The translations under genes were made by a program, and so were the position numbers. From Arthrobacter sp. SLBN-122 (GTDB lineage Bacteria; Actinomycetota; Actinomycetes; Actinomycetales; Micrococcaceae): a stretch of DNA of 64,000 nucleotides. Location of the stretch: NCBI RefSeq assembly GCF_006715165.1, contig NZ_VFMS01000001.1, positions 2,294,001 through 2,358,000 of the forward strand, read 5' to 3'. This document shows positions 35,442-43,393 of this stretch, in pieces; position 1 is the first letter of the stretch, and the number at the start of each line of letters is the position of its first letter. The notes under the pieces are model-generated. The model was not told the origin of the DNA and ran no database searches. It was given only the letters and a program-made list of their open reading frames with translations.

Positions 35442-36323
35442 ATGCAGTTCATTGGCATCACGCACAACGGCGAACCCTGGGCGGCAGCGCTCGCCGGCTC
35501 GCGCATCCTCCCGCTCGCTGCCGTCGCCGATTTCTGGGCGGACGCGGAGGGCTGGCAGGACAAGGCAACAACCCTGGTGGCCGGCACGGCACAGCATGAC
35601 GCGTCCGACGTCGGCGCCTGGCTGGAGCGGGGCAGCGTCACCGAAGTGCCGCTGGTCCCGGCCTCCGCGCGGGTCATCTGCGTGGGCCTGAACTACAAGG
35701 CGCACGTGGCGGAAGGCAGCTTCAAGGACCAGGAGCTGCCGCCCTACCCCACCCTTTTTGCGCGCTGGACGGCGTCCCTGTCCGTGGGCAACGTCCCGGT
35801 TCCCGTCCCCGCAGGCGAGGCGGGGCTGGACTGGGAGGGGGAGGTGGCCGCGTACATCGGCCGGCGCGTGGAGTCCGCGGACGAGGACACCGCTGCCGAC
35901 GCCGTTTTTGGCTACTCCACCTTCAACGACATCACCTCCCGCAAGGCCCAGAAACTCACGTCGCAGTGGACCCTGGGCAAGAACGGCGACTTCAGCGGCC
36001 CTCTAGGCCCCCTGGTCAGCCGGGATGAAGTGGGCGACCTGCGGGACGGACTGCAGGTCCGCACCCTCGTAAACGGCATCGAAGCCCAGAACGGCAACAC
36101 CCGCGACATGATCTTCTCCGTCCCGGCCATCATCGCGCTCATCAGCCAAACCTTCACGTTGCACCCCGGCGACGTCATTGCCACCGGAACCCCGGAAGGC
36201 GTGGGGTATGCCCGCACCCCGCAGTGGCTGCTGCAGCCCGGCGATACCGTCGAGGTGGAAATCGAGAAGCTCGGCACCCTCACCACGCCGGTGGGCGATC
36301 TTTCCCTCCGGAGCCGTGCCTGA
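35442..36323 (+). CDS. Fumarylacetoacetate hydrolase (FAH) family protein
   Basis: A 293-residue protein. The C-terminal FAH domain (about 75-290) holds CVGLNYKAHVAEG, the metal-ligand block DWEGEVAAYIGR, FNDITSRKAQ and GDVIATGTPEGVG. Enzymes of this family hydrolyse acylpyruvates after aromatic ring cleavage, or act as decarboxylases or hydratases in meta pathways. The stop codon overlaps the ATG of the FAD monooxygenase (TGATG), so it belongs to one aromatic breakdown operon. Confidence 0.9.
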   Translation: MQFIGITHNGEPWAAALAGSRILPLAAVADFWADAEGWQDKATTLVAGTAQHDASDVGAWLERGSVTEVPLVPASARVICVGLNYKAHVAEGSFKDQELPPYPTLFARWTASLSVGNVPVPVPAGEAGLDWEGEVAAYIGRRVESADEDTAADAVFGYSTFNDITSRKAQKLTSQWTLGKNGDFSGPLGPLVSRDEVGDLRDGLQVRTLVNGIEAQNGNTRDMIFSVPAIIALISQTFTLHPGDVIATGTPEGVGYARTPQWLLQPGDTVEVEIEKLGTLTTPVGDLSLRSRA

Positions 36324-38149
36324 TGAGCACGTTCCAGAACGCCAAGTCCGCGGAGATCCCTGCGGAGGTACGGGTCCTGGTCTCCGGCGGCGGCCCCAGC
36401 GGGCTGTTCCTGGCCCTGGACCTCGCCTCCCGCGGCGTCCCCAGCACCGTCATCGACCCGCGGACCACCGTTGACCCCACCCGGCCCCGGGCCAAAACCA
36501 CCAACGCCCGCACCATGACGCACCTGCGCCGGCTGGGCCTGGCGGACGCACTCCGGAAGGCTTCACCGCTGCCGGTGGACTATGCCCAGGACGTCATCTT
36601 CTGCACCGGACTGACCGGCCCATCGGCCCATGAACTGCGCAGGTTCCGCAACGCCTTCCAGCTGGTTCCCGGCACCTACGGGCCCCAGCCGGAGTGCGGC
36701 CAGCAGGTCCCGCAGCCGGTCCTCGAGGAGGTGCTCCGCGCCGCCGTTGCGGACAACCCGCTGGTCACGTTCGTGACCGGATGGGCCGTCCAGCAGGTGC
36801 GGGGGCCGGGCATTGCAGGAGGCGACGCCGGCCTTCCGGGCGCTGGTCCTGACGCCGGCACTCATGGGGAGGCAGCCACGGCGCCGTACGCCGTCGTCGT
36901 CTCCGACGCCGCAGGCGAGCGCCGCACCATCCGCGCAGGCTATGTGATTGGAGCCGACGGCGGGTCCTCCGCGGTGCGCCGCAGCCTGGGCATCCGCCTG
37001 GAGGGCGGCTCCGCGGCCCTGTCCAACATCAGCATCCTGTTCCGCTCGCAGTCTCTGGCCTCCGCCGTTTCGCTGGATCCCGCCGTGCAGTACTGGGTGG
37101 TGGGGTCGGAGACCTCGGGGATGGTGGGGCCCATGGACCTTGCCGAGACCTGGTGGGCAATTGTCCAGGGCGTTGATCCTGCCGTCACCGTCACTGCCGG
37201 CGATGCTGCCGCGATGGTCCGGTCCCTCGTGGGTGTTGACGTGGACGTCGAGGTGATGGCCACCGATCCCTGGACCGCCCGCATGCTGCTGGCCCCGGGG
37301 TACAGCCGCGGGAGCGTCCTCCTGGTGGGCGATGCAGCGCACCTCAACCCGCCCTGGGGCGGCCACGGCTTCAACACCTGCATCGGTGACGCCGCCAACC
37401 TGGCCTGGAAGCTCGCCGCCGTTATCAACGGCTGGGCCGGCCCCAGCCTCCTGGCCAGTTACGGGGATGAACGCCGGCCGGTGGCGGCCCGTACTATCCG
37501 CGACGCCGCGGAGAACGGCAAGGCCCTGGCCTACCACTTTGCTGATCCGGACCTTGCGCTCGCCGGTCCTGCCGGTGATGCCGCGCGCCGGGCCGCCCAC
37601 GACGCCCTCGCCGTCAAGCAGAGCGAGTTCGACTCACTGGGCCTGGTGCTTGGCTACGCCTACGCCGGCTCGCCCGTGGTGGTGCCGGACGGTTCCTCCC
37701 TCCCCGCGGAGGACCCCATCCACTACGTCCCGTCCGCGGTTCCCGGGGCCCTGCTGCCGCATGCCTGGCTGGCGGACGGCACGTCGCTGTACAGCCAGTT
37801 GGGAAGCGGATTCACGCTGCTGGCCGACGCCGGCGCGCTGGGCGGGGTGCCGGCGGCGACAGTGTTCGAGCCGGTGCTGGCGGCCGCTGCCCGGCAGGGC
37901 ATCCCGGTGACCGTCACCGCCGTCGGACCCTCCGTTGAAGGAACGGCGTTGTCGGCGGTGTGGGGCGCCGAGTCCGTGTTGGTCCGCCCGGACCAGCACG
38001 TGGCCTGGCGGGGCAACTCCGCCGCCGCTGCGGCTGATGCCCTTGCTGCCGCCGCGGGCTGGGCCAGGCATCCCCTGGACCGCTTTCCCGAACCATCAGC
38101 TTCCCTTGAGAACACCAGGAGTCCCCGTGTCGATGCCGTCATTCCGTGA
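36323..38149 (+). CDS. FAD-dependent aromatic hydroxylase (PheA/TfdB/MhpA type)
   Basis: A 608-residue class A flavoprotein monooxygenase. The Rossmann motif VLVSGGGPSGLFLALDLASR lies near residues 18-37, the DG motif in GADGGSSAVRRSLG and the GD motif in LLVGDAAHLNPPWGGHG. The C-terminal thioredoxin-like domain (about 480-608) is that of phenol-hydroxylase relatives. It would hydroxylate a phenolic ring using NAD(P)H and O2. With a quercetinase nearby, phloroglucinol-type or protocatechuate-type products are plausible substrates (inference). It overlaps the DUF3500 gene by 23 bases. Confidence 0.9.
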   Translation: MSTFQNAKSAEIPAEVRVLVSGGGPSGLFLALDLASRGVPSTVIDPRTTVDPTRPRAKTTNARTMTHLRRLGLADALRKASPLPVDYAQDVIFCTGLTGPSAHELRRFRNAFQLVPGTYGPQPECGQQVPQPVLEEVLRAAVADNPLVTFVTGWAVQQVRGPGIAGGDAGLPGAGPDAGTHGEAATAPYAVVVSDAAGERRTIRAGYVIGADGGSSAVRRSLGIRLEGGSAALSNISILFRSQSLASAVSLDPAVQYWVVGSETSGMVGPMDLAETWWAIVQGVDPAVTVTAGDAAAMVRSLVGVDVDVEVMATDPWTARMLLAPGYSRGSVLLVGDAAHLNPPWGGHGFNTCIGDAANLAWKLAAVINGWAGPSLLASYGDERRPVAARTIRDAAENGKALAYHFADPDLALAGPAGDAARRAAHDALAVKQSEFDSLGLVLGYAYAGSPVVVPDGSSLPAEDPIHYVPSAVPGALLPHAWLADGTSLYSQLGSGFTLLADAGALGGVPAATVFEPVLAAAARQGIPVTVTAVGPSVEGTALSAVWGAESVLVRPDQHVAWRGNSAAAAADALAAAAGWARHPLDRFPEPSASLENTRSPRVDAVIP

Positions 38150-39362
38150 TTACCTGTTTGCCCCCGACCACCCGCGCGTGGCGGTCATCCGGGGCCTGAA
38201 CGCCCGCGAGTACGCAGAAGCAGCCAAGAGCGACCCGTTCGCCGGGCCCATGATCGAAGGCTGGCAGAAGCTGTACCCGCAGCCCTTCACCGGCATCACC
38301 AGCGATGGCGTACGCCGCGAAGGCTTGTATCCGCTGGTACCGGCGCGGCCCGGGGAGGAAGGGCCCACTGCGGAGATGGTGGCCGCGGCCCGCAAGCTGC
38401 TCGGCGCGGTCACTCCTGGCCAGGCCCGGAAACTCAGCTACGCCGTGGAAGCGCCGGAATGGCAAAGCTGGGCCAATCCTGAATTCATGCAGCACGACAC
38501 CGGGCTGCGCCTGGACGAAGTGGAGCTTCCTGTCCGCGACGCTGTGCTGGGGGTGGTGGAGGCGTCCCTAAGCCCGGCCGGTTTTGAGCTGGTGCGGAAC
38601 CTGATGCGCATCAACGGATTCCTTGGCGACCTGGTGGAGCTGCCGCTGTTGATGAACGAATTCAGCTACAACTTCGCGCTGTACGGGGAACCGTCCGAGA
38701 GTGAACCGTGGGGGTGGCAGCTCTTTGGCCACCACGCGGCGCTGAACTGCCTGGTGGCGGGGACGCAGCTGGTGATTTCGCCCGTGTTCATGGGCGCGGA
38801 GCCGGACATGATCGACGCCGGCCCGCACCGTGGCGTGAAGGTGTTCAAGGAGCGCATCGCGCTGGCCCGGCAGTTGATGGGTGCGCTGCCTTCAGAGCTT
38901 CGCGCCGGGGCTGTTGTGTACGGGTCGATGGTGGACCCGGCCATGCCCGAAGGCCGCCTCCACCCCGGCGACGAACGGCACCTGGGCGGCTGCTTCCAGG
39001 ACAACCGGGTGATCCCTTACGAGGGCATCCCGGTGGCTGACATGCCTGCCGATGCGCGGAAGCTGCTGGACGCGGTGGTGGATGACTTCATCGCCTACCT
39101 GCCGGACGGACCCCGTGCCGCCCGCCGTCGGGAAATCCGGGAGCACTACGGGGAATCCTTCTTCAGCTGGATCGGTGGCTGGGAAGGGGAGGAAGCCTTC
39201 TATTTCCGGCTGCAGAGCCCGGTGGTGGTGCTGGAACTGGACCATCACACCGGAGTGTTCCTCAGCAACGACCAGCCCGCCCCGTTCCACATGCACACCG
39301 TGGTCCGCACCCCCAACGGCAACGACTACGGCCGCGAACTGGTGAAGCAAGCCACCTCCTAA
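38127..39362 (+). CDS. DUF3500 family protein
   Basis: A 411-residue protein. GTG at 38127 is preferred because AGGAG lies 6 bases upstream; an ATG at 38133 is also possible. DUF3500 blocks visible are QPFTGITSDGVRREGLYPL, WQSWANPEFMQHDTGLRL, WGWQLFGHHAALNCLV and VVVLELDHHTGVFLSND, with conserved His pairs that may bind metal. No signal peptide. The biochemical role of the family is unknown to me. Its tight coupling to an aromatic hydroxylase and an FAH protein suggests an unassigned step in the same pathway. Confidence 0.82.
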   Translation: MSMPSFRDYLFAPDHPRVAVIRGLNAREYAEAAKSDPFAGPMIEGWQKLYPQPFTGITSDGVRREGLYPLVPARPGEEGPTAEMVAAARKLLGAVTPGQARKLSYAVEAPEWQSWANPEFMQHDTGLRLDEVELPVRDAVLGVVEASLSPAGFELVRNLMRINGFLGDLVELPLLMNEFSYNFALYGEPSESEPWGWQLFGHHAALNCLVAGTQLVISPVFMGAEPDMIDAGPHRGVKVFKERIALARQLMGALPSELRAGAVVYGSMVDPAMPEGRLHPGDERHLGGCFQDNRVIPYEGIPVADMPADARKLLDAVVDDFIAYLPDGPRAARRREIREHYGESFFSWIGGWEGEEAFYFRLQSPVVVLELDHHTGVFLSNDQPAPFHMHTVVRTPNGNDYGRELVKQATS

Positions 39363-39370
39363 CCCCCTCC

Positions 39371-39429
39371 CATCGATTGCTGAGTAACTGTCGTTTTCGG
39401 GTCCGATAACGGCAGCTACTCAGCAATGG
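39371..39429. repeat. REP/MITE-like imperfect palindrome, copy A
   Basis: About 59 bases that fold into one long stem: CATCGATTGCTGAGTA-A-CTG at the left pairs with the right arm CAGCTACTCAGCAATGG, with inner arms CGTTTTCGG and CCGATAACGG. A second copy with the same outer ends (CATCGA-TGCT...AGCAATCGATG) and the same GTAACTG-CGTT core lies at 39788-39849 on the other side of the HTH gene. It also may terminate the DUF3500 operon. Confidence 0.75.
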
Positions 39430-39449
39430 ATTAGGTATTAGGTCCGGCC

Positions 39450-39665
39450 CTACTGTTTCCCGTATTTGCGGTGCACGGCCTGCTTGCTTACGCCCAGGCA
39501 CAGGGCGATCGCTTCCCAGGACAGGCCAGCCTGCCGTGCACGCCGGACCAGGGATGCCTCGGCCCGGCCCACCTCTTTTTGCAGTTCGGCCACCGCATAC
39601 AGGGCCTCCGCGGGCCCTTTCCCGTCCATTGATCCCACCAGTGTCTTCATCCGCTCCACCTCCAT
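39450..39665 (-). CDS. Small helix-turn-helix DNA-binding protein, 71 aa
   Basis: A 71-residue basic protein whose C-terminal half is a clear helix-turn-helix: LVRRARQAGLSWEAIALCLG followed by VSKQAVHRKYGKQ. The N-terminal half (MDGKGPAEALYAVAELQKEV) looks like a dimerising helix. Similar small proteins occur across Actinobacteria, with function unassigned as far as I know. Two near-identical palindromes sit just upstream of its start codon, which suggests autoregulation. The gene is flanked by two copies of a REP-like repeat. Confidence 0.78.
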   Translation of the reverse strand: MEVERMKTLVGSMDGKGPAEALYAVAELQKEVGRAEASLVRRARQAGLSWEAIALCLGVSKQAVHRKYGKQ

Positions 39666-39668
39666 GCC

Positions 39669-39720
39669 GTCAACATTAGTTGACGTCCAAATGGCCCGTC
39701 AACAGATGTTGACGGGCCAT
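39669..39720. promoter_or_regulatory. Tandem operators GTCAAC-N4-GTTGAC
   Basis: GTCAACATTAGTTGAC (39669-39684) and GTCAACAGATGTTGAC (39698-39713) are 16-bp palindromes with identical half-sites, centre to centre 29 bp. The second is embedded in a perfect 13-bp stem with a 4-base loop (39691-39720). Both lie immediately upstream of the HTH gene at 39450-39665. Confidence 0.75.
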
Positions 39721-39787
39721 TTCTGTCCGGCGGTTTGGTCCCGGATTTCCTTTCGGAAGCCCGGGCCTTCGCGTTGAATGAAGATCT

Positions 39788-39849
39788 CATCGAGTGCTCC
39801 GTAACTGCCGTTATCAGCGCTCAAAAGGGCAGGTACGGAGCAATCGATG
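39788..39849. repeat. REP/MITE-like imperfect palindrome, copy B
   Basis: CATCGAGTGCTCCGTAACTG at the left pairs with the right arm CAGGTACGGAGCAATCGATG. The inner parts differ from copy A (39371-39429), while the ends and the GTAACTGCCGTTATC core are shared. It ends 16 bases from the stop codon of the quercetinase gene and may act as its terminator. Confidence 0.72.
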
Positions 39850-39864
39850 GGGTGTATGGCCGGG

Positions 39865-40935
39865 CTACGGGATGTCGAGTGCGGCGCGGCGCTGCGGCGG
39901 CGGGCCCACCACTGTCAGGTCCATCTCGGCCTGGGCGCGGCCGAAGCCTTCCATGTCCATGTAGGGTTCGCCGCCTTCGGTGTACATGTAGTCCTCAGTG
40001 GGCTGGTTGAAATACTCGAAGAACCCGTTGAAAACAGACGGGGTCAGGAAGCCCACCATCTGGGTGTTGTGGGCGTCGAACGCGAAGGAGTGGATAGTCC
40101 CGGCGGGGGCGTGGACAAAGTCGCCCTTGGTCAGGAGCATCTCGCGGCCGTTGGCGTAGAGCCACATGCGGCCCTCGGTGCAAAGGAAGTTTTCGGTGTG
40201 CTGCGAATGGAAATGCAGCGGAATGTAGGGGGACTTGGCTCCCTTGGTGTGCACGGCAAAGTAGTTGGAGTCCGTGTTCGCAGGGCGGGACAGGTACGTG
40301 AACATTGTCTGGTAGCTGACCAGCCGCTCACCCTCCCCGGCACTCAGGAAGTAGGGGCTCTGGGCAGGCGGAAGGCCGGCGTCGTGCTTGAACGACGGCG
40401 CCACGCGCTCCACATCCGGGAACGTGATGCCGAACTCGGCACCCACCTCGGCCTGCTCCTGCAGGCTGGCCTGGTGTCCGGCGCGCACCGGCGGGACGTG
40501 CGAACCGATGGGCGTGCCCAGGCGCTCGTAGTACTTTTCCCCGCCGCCGGGCGTCATCCAGTTCAGGAAGCGGGTGTAATGGCTGGCCATCCGGTAGGCG
40601 TGCGGGGTGTTCGGCGGGATGACCACCGAGTCGCCCGGGGTGAGGATCCTGCTCTCGCCGGGCAGCCAGACGTGCAGGATCCCGTCGAAGACGTAAAGGG
40701 TCTTGTGCTCGATGCTGTGGCTGACGAAGGGGGACTGCGCCCCTATGCCGCCGGAGATGTAGGCCGCGCTGAAGATGCCGCCCGTATCGGCGGCGCGGGC
40801 GATGACCGTCACCAGCTGGCCGTTGATTTCGTACCGTGCGCCCTCGCCCGACGCCATGTAGTACGGGACCGCCTCTCCGGGCAGCGCGTTGGCCGCCGGG
40901 AGCTGCTTGTTCATTTCCTCAACGCTGAGGGACAT
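39865..40935 (-). CDS. qdoI: Quercetin 2,3-dioxygenase-like bicupin
   Basis: A 356-residue two-cupin protein close in layout to Bacillus QdoI/YxaG: PYYMASGEG at the start, VVIPPNTPHAYRM in the first cupin, and AGEGERLVSYQTMFTYL, LHFHSQHTENFLCTEG and HAPAGTIHSF in the second. The C-terminal cupin keeps all metal ligands (His241, His243, Glu248, His282). In the N-terminal cupin the usual HxH and Glu are reduced to His73 and His112, with Val71 and Lys78 at the other places, so only one site is likely active. The expected reaction opens the flavonol C-ring with release of CO. A related cupin substrate is possible. It starts after AAGGAAACC. Confidence 0.82.
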   Translation of the reverse strand: MSLSVEEMNKQLPAANALPGEAVPYYMASGEGARYEINGQLVTVIARAADTGGIFSAAYISGGIGAQSPFVSHSIEHKTLYVFDGILHVWLPGESRILTPGDSVVIPPNTPHAYRMASHYTRFLNWMTPGGGEKYYERLGTPIGSHVPPVRAGHQASLQEQAEVGAEFGITFPDVERVAPSFKHDAGLPPAQSPYFLSAGEGERLVSYQTMFTYLSRPANTDSNYFAVHTKGAKSPYIPLHFHSQHTENFLCTEGRMWLYANGREMLLTKGDFVHAPAGTIHSFAFDAHNTQMVGFLTPSVFNGFFEYFNQPTEDYMYTEGGEPYMDMEGFGRAQAEMDLTVVGPPPQRRAALDIP

Positions 40936-41018
40936 GGTTTCCTTCTTTCCAGTCGGCCGGCCTTTGCCGGAGCGTGACCTACATCATGGCTGCCCATCGC
41001 TCCGGCCACGAGTGGTGA

Positions 41019-41033
41019 TTCCAATGGTTGAAA
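41019..41033. promoter_or_regulatory. Candidate IclR-type operator upstream of quercetinase
   Basis: TTCCAATGGTTGAAA, 84 bases upstream of the quercetinase ATG. With one flanking base on the left it differs from the site in the IclR/GH78 divergent region (4278-4293) at only 2 of 16 positions. Confidence 0.55.
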
Positions 41034-41062
41034 TCCAAACGCGGCTGGCCGTCGTCCCCCTG

Positions 41063-41362
41063 CTAGCCCTCACATTCCTTGCAGTACTTCCTGCCATCCT
41101 TCTCCCGGGCCAACTGGCTGCGGTGGTGGACCAGGAAGCAGGACATGCAGGTGAACTCGTCTGCCTGCACCGGGACCACTTGGATGAGGAGTTCCTCGTT
41201 GGAGAGGTCCGCGCCGGGCAGCTCGAAGCTGTCCGCCAGGTCCGTTTCGTCCATGTCGGGAGCAGCCTCCCGGCGGGCGGACTTGTCGGACTTCAGCTCC
41301 TCCAGTGCCACGTTCGGCTCTTCCTCGGGCGTCACCCGCGGAGCGTCGTAGTCAACTGACAT
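41063..41362 (-). CDS. DUF4193 family zinc-ribbon-like protein
   Basis: A 99-residue acidic protein with a disordered N-terminal half and a C-terminal four-Cys module, FTCMSCFLVHHRSQLA and YCKECEG, typical of DUF4193, a family found in most Actinobacteria. The ATG follows CAGGAGAACACACC, which fixes the start. The module probably binds zinc. The cellular role is unknown; in many actinobacteria it is a housekeeping gene. Confidence 0.88.
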   Translation of the reverse strand: MSVDYDAPRVTPEEEPNVALEELKSDKSARREAAPDMDETDLADSFELPGADLSNEELLIQVVPVQADEFTCMSCFLVHHRSQLAREKDGRKYCKECEG

Positions 41363-41512
41363 GTGGTGTGTTCTCCTGTCCAGCTGCTGTTGTCCAGATT
41401 GTTCCGGACAGATCGACAACGCCGGACGCGGGCAACAAATTCCCGTGCCGGGCTGGACGCCGGCGATAGGCTCCGGCAAGCGGTGCGGCCGTTGGTTCCG
41501 GGCCGATGGTGT

Positions 41513-43393
41513 TCATGCGGAAGGATTGTCGCGCAGCGCCAGGGCGGCCTGGACCATTGCGGCGTGGGTCAGGCACTGCGGATAGTTGCCCAGGAAGGCG
41601 CCGGAGGCCGGGTCCACTTCTTCACTGAAGAGGCCCAGCGGGGACGCCAGGTTCAGCAGCGCGCCGAAGGTTTCCAGTGCCTCCTTTGTCTGGCCAGTCG
41701 TGGCCAGCGCTTGCACCAGCCAAAATGAACAGGGCTGGAAGGCACCCTCGCCGCCCTCCAGCCCGTCCTGGCCGGGCGGGTACCGGTACAGCAGGGGCCC
41801 GCCGGCGCCCAGTTCCTTCCACACTTCGTCAATGGTTCGCCGGACCACCTCGGATGCGGGGTCCTCCAGCCCAATCAACGGAAGGACCAGCAGGGCGGCG
41901 TCGAGATCCTTGGATCCGTAGGTCCGCGTGTAGCAGTTCCGGTCCGGGTCCACTCCTTTGCTCCGGATCTCAGTCCCAAGCTCGTCCAGGGCGGACTGCC
42001 AGCGCCGCCGTTGGCGGTTGCCCAGGCGGTGCGTGGCGCCAATCCGCAACGCCCGGTCCAGCGCGAGCCAGGCCATGAGTTTGGAGTGGACGTGGTGGGC
42101 CGCGTCGGCCCGGATCTCCCAGATCCCCGCATCCGGCGCGGACCAGGTGTCCGCCACCATGTCCGCGAACCCGCGCATGGCCCGCCACGTCTCCGAATAC
42201 AGCCCATGGCCGCCGTCAACGAGCACCCAGGCTGCGTCCAGCACCCAGCCATAGCCGTCAAGCTGGTGCTGCCCGGCCGCGCCATTGCCCGTCCGCACCG
42301 GCACGCTGCCTGCATATCCCGGCCACCCGCGTAGAACCCGCTCCCGCGGCACGCGGCCGCCGGACAGCGTGAGCAGGGCCGGGAGCCTGGGCCGCTGGAG
42401 CCGGCTGGCATGCAGCAGCCACCCCAGGAACCCCAGGGCTTCGTTCGTTTTCCCCGCGTGCAGGAATGCGGCCACGCCGATGCTGGCGTCCCGCGGCCAC
42501 GCGAACCGGTAATCCCAGTTCCGGATACCGCCCGGATTCTCGGGCAGTGATGTGGTGGGGGCCGCCACCGGTGCACCTGACGGCGAATAGGTCAGCAGCC
42601 GCAGGGTCAACAGGCTCCGCAGTACCTGTGGACGGAAGGGGATGCCGCCGTCCACCTCCGCGGCCCAGTCCTCCCACCGCCGCTCGTCATTGCACGCCAG
42701 ATTCCAGGCCGCTTCCGGATCCACGTGGATGAGCGGTTCCCCATAGGCGACGGCGAGGACAAGCGTCACCGGCCGCCCGGGGTGCACCACCACCGCCTGC
42801 TGGTCGCCGGCCGGCAGCGGGCATCCCTCGCTGAAGCCCAGCGACACCGCAAGCGGACCCCATTCACACACCAGGTCCTGGCCGCGCCTGCTGACGCGCG
42901 GCCGGCGGTGATTCTCGCCGAGCCGGGGTGTGAAGCGGACGACGGCGGCGACCGGACCACCACGCGCGCTCAGCCGCCGGACGAAGAGCGTGGTGGGCAG
43001 GAGCGCGCCGGACACCTCCGCAACCATGGCCTCGGTCAACGTCAGCTGGCCACCACCGGAGGACCATGTTGTTTCGAGCGTGGCGGTGTTGCCGCGGTAG
43101 CGCCTGCTTTCAAGGTGTGCAGCTCCGGCAGGCCCGGCCACGAACTGGCCCGCCTCCCGTCCGCCGAGCAGGGCACCGAAGATTGGCTCGCCGTCGAACT
43201 TGGGGGCGCACATCCAATCCACTGACCCCGTGGAGGAGACCAAGGCTGCGGTCCGGGTATCACCGAGCAGGCCGTAGTCGCCGATCGGCGGGGGCTGCCA
43301 GGAATCCGCAGGGAAGGGTGCGACGGCGGCGCGCGGCTCAGGAGTCGCGTGCAGCCCGGGTGTGGCCGGCTTCGGTCCGGGTGCGGTTTTCAC
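41513..43393 (-). CDS. GH15 family glucoamylase/trehalase-like hydrolase
   Basis: A 626-residue cytosolic enzyme from a GTG start overlapping the stop of the membrane protein gene upstream (GTGA). The N-terminal beta-sandwich (about 30-270) opens with IGDYGLLGDTRTAALVSSTG and the signature VDWMCAPKFD. The catalytic (alpha/alpha)6 barrel follows with GGIRNWDYRFAWPRDAS, the acid Glu in DAGIWEIRADAAHHVHSK and the base region LFSEEVDP. Actinobacterial proteins of this type hydrolyse alpha-glucans or trehalose. It sits in a region with other alpha-glucan enzymes (MalQ and amylase). Confidence 0.9.
   Translation of the reverse strand: MKTAPGPKPATPGLHATPEPRAAVAPFPADSWQPPPIGDYGLLGDTRTAALVSSTGSVDWMCAPKFDGEPIFGALLGGREAGQFVAGPAGAAHLESRRYRGNTATLETTWSSGGGQLTLTEAMVAEVSGALLPTTLFVRRLSARGGPVAAVVRFTPRLGENHRRPRVSRRGQDLVCEWGPLAVSLGFSEGCPLPAGDQQAVVVHPGRPVTLVLAVAYGEPLIHVDPEAAWNLACNDERRWEDWAAEVDGGIPFRPQVLRSLLTLRLLTYSPSGAPVAAPTTSLPENPGGIRNWDYRFAWPRDASIGVAAFLHAGKTNEALGFLGWLLHASRLQRPRLPALLTLSGGRVPRERVLRGWPGYAGSVPVRTGNGAAGQHQLDGYGWVLDAAWVLVDGGHGLYSETWRAMRGFADMVADTWSAPDAGIWEIRADAAHHVHSKLMAWLALDRALRIGATHRLGNRQRRRWQSALDELGTEIRSKGVDPDRNCYTRTYGSKDLDAALLVLPLIGLEDPASEVVRRTIDEVWKELGAGGPLLYRYPPGQDGLEGGEGAFQPCSFWLVQALATTGQTKEALETFGALLNLASPLGLFSEEVDPASGAFLGNYPQCLTHAAMVQAALALRDNPSA

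Noticed and set aside
39897..40977. Plus-strand frame opposite the quercetinase gene
   Set aside because: Shadow frame rich in Gly, Arg and Val; the cupin motifs are on the minus strand.
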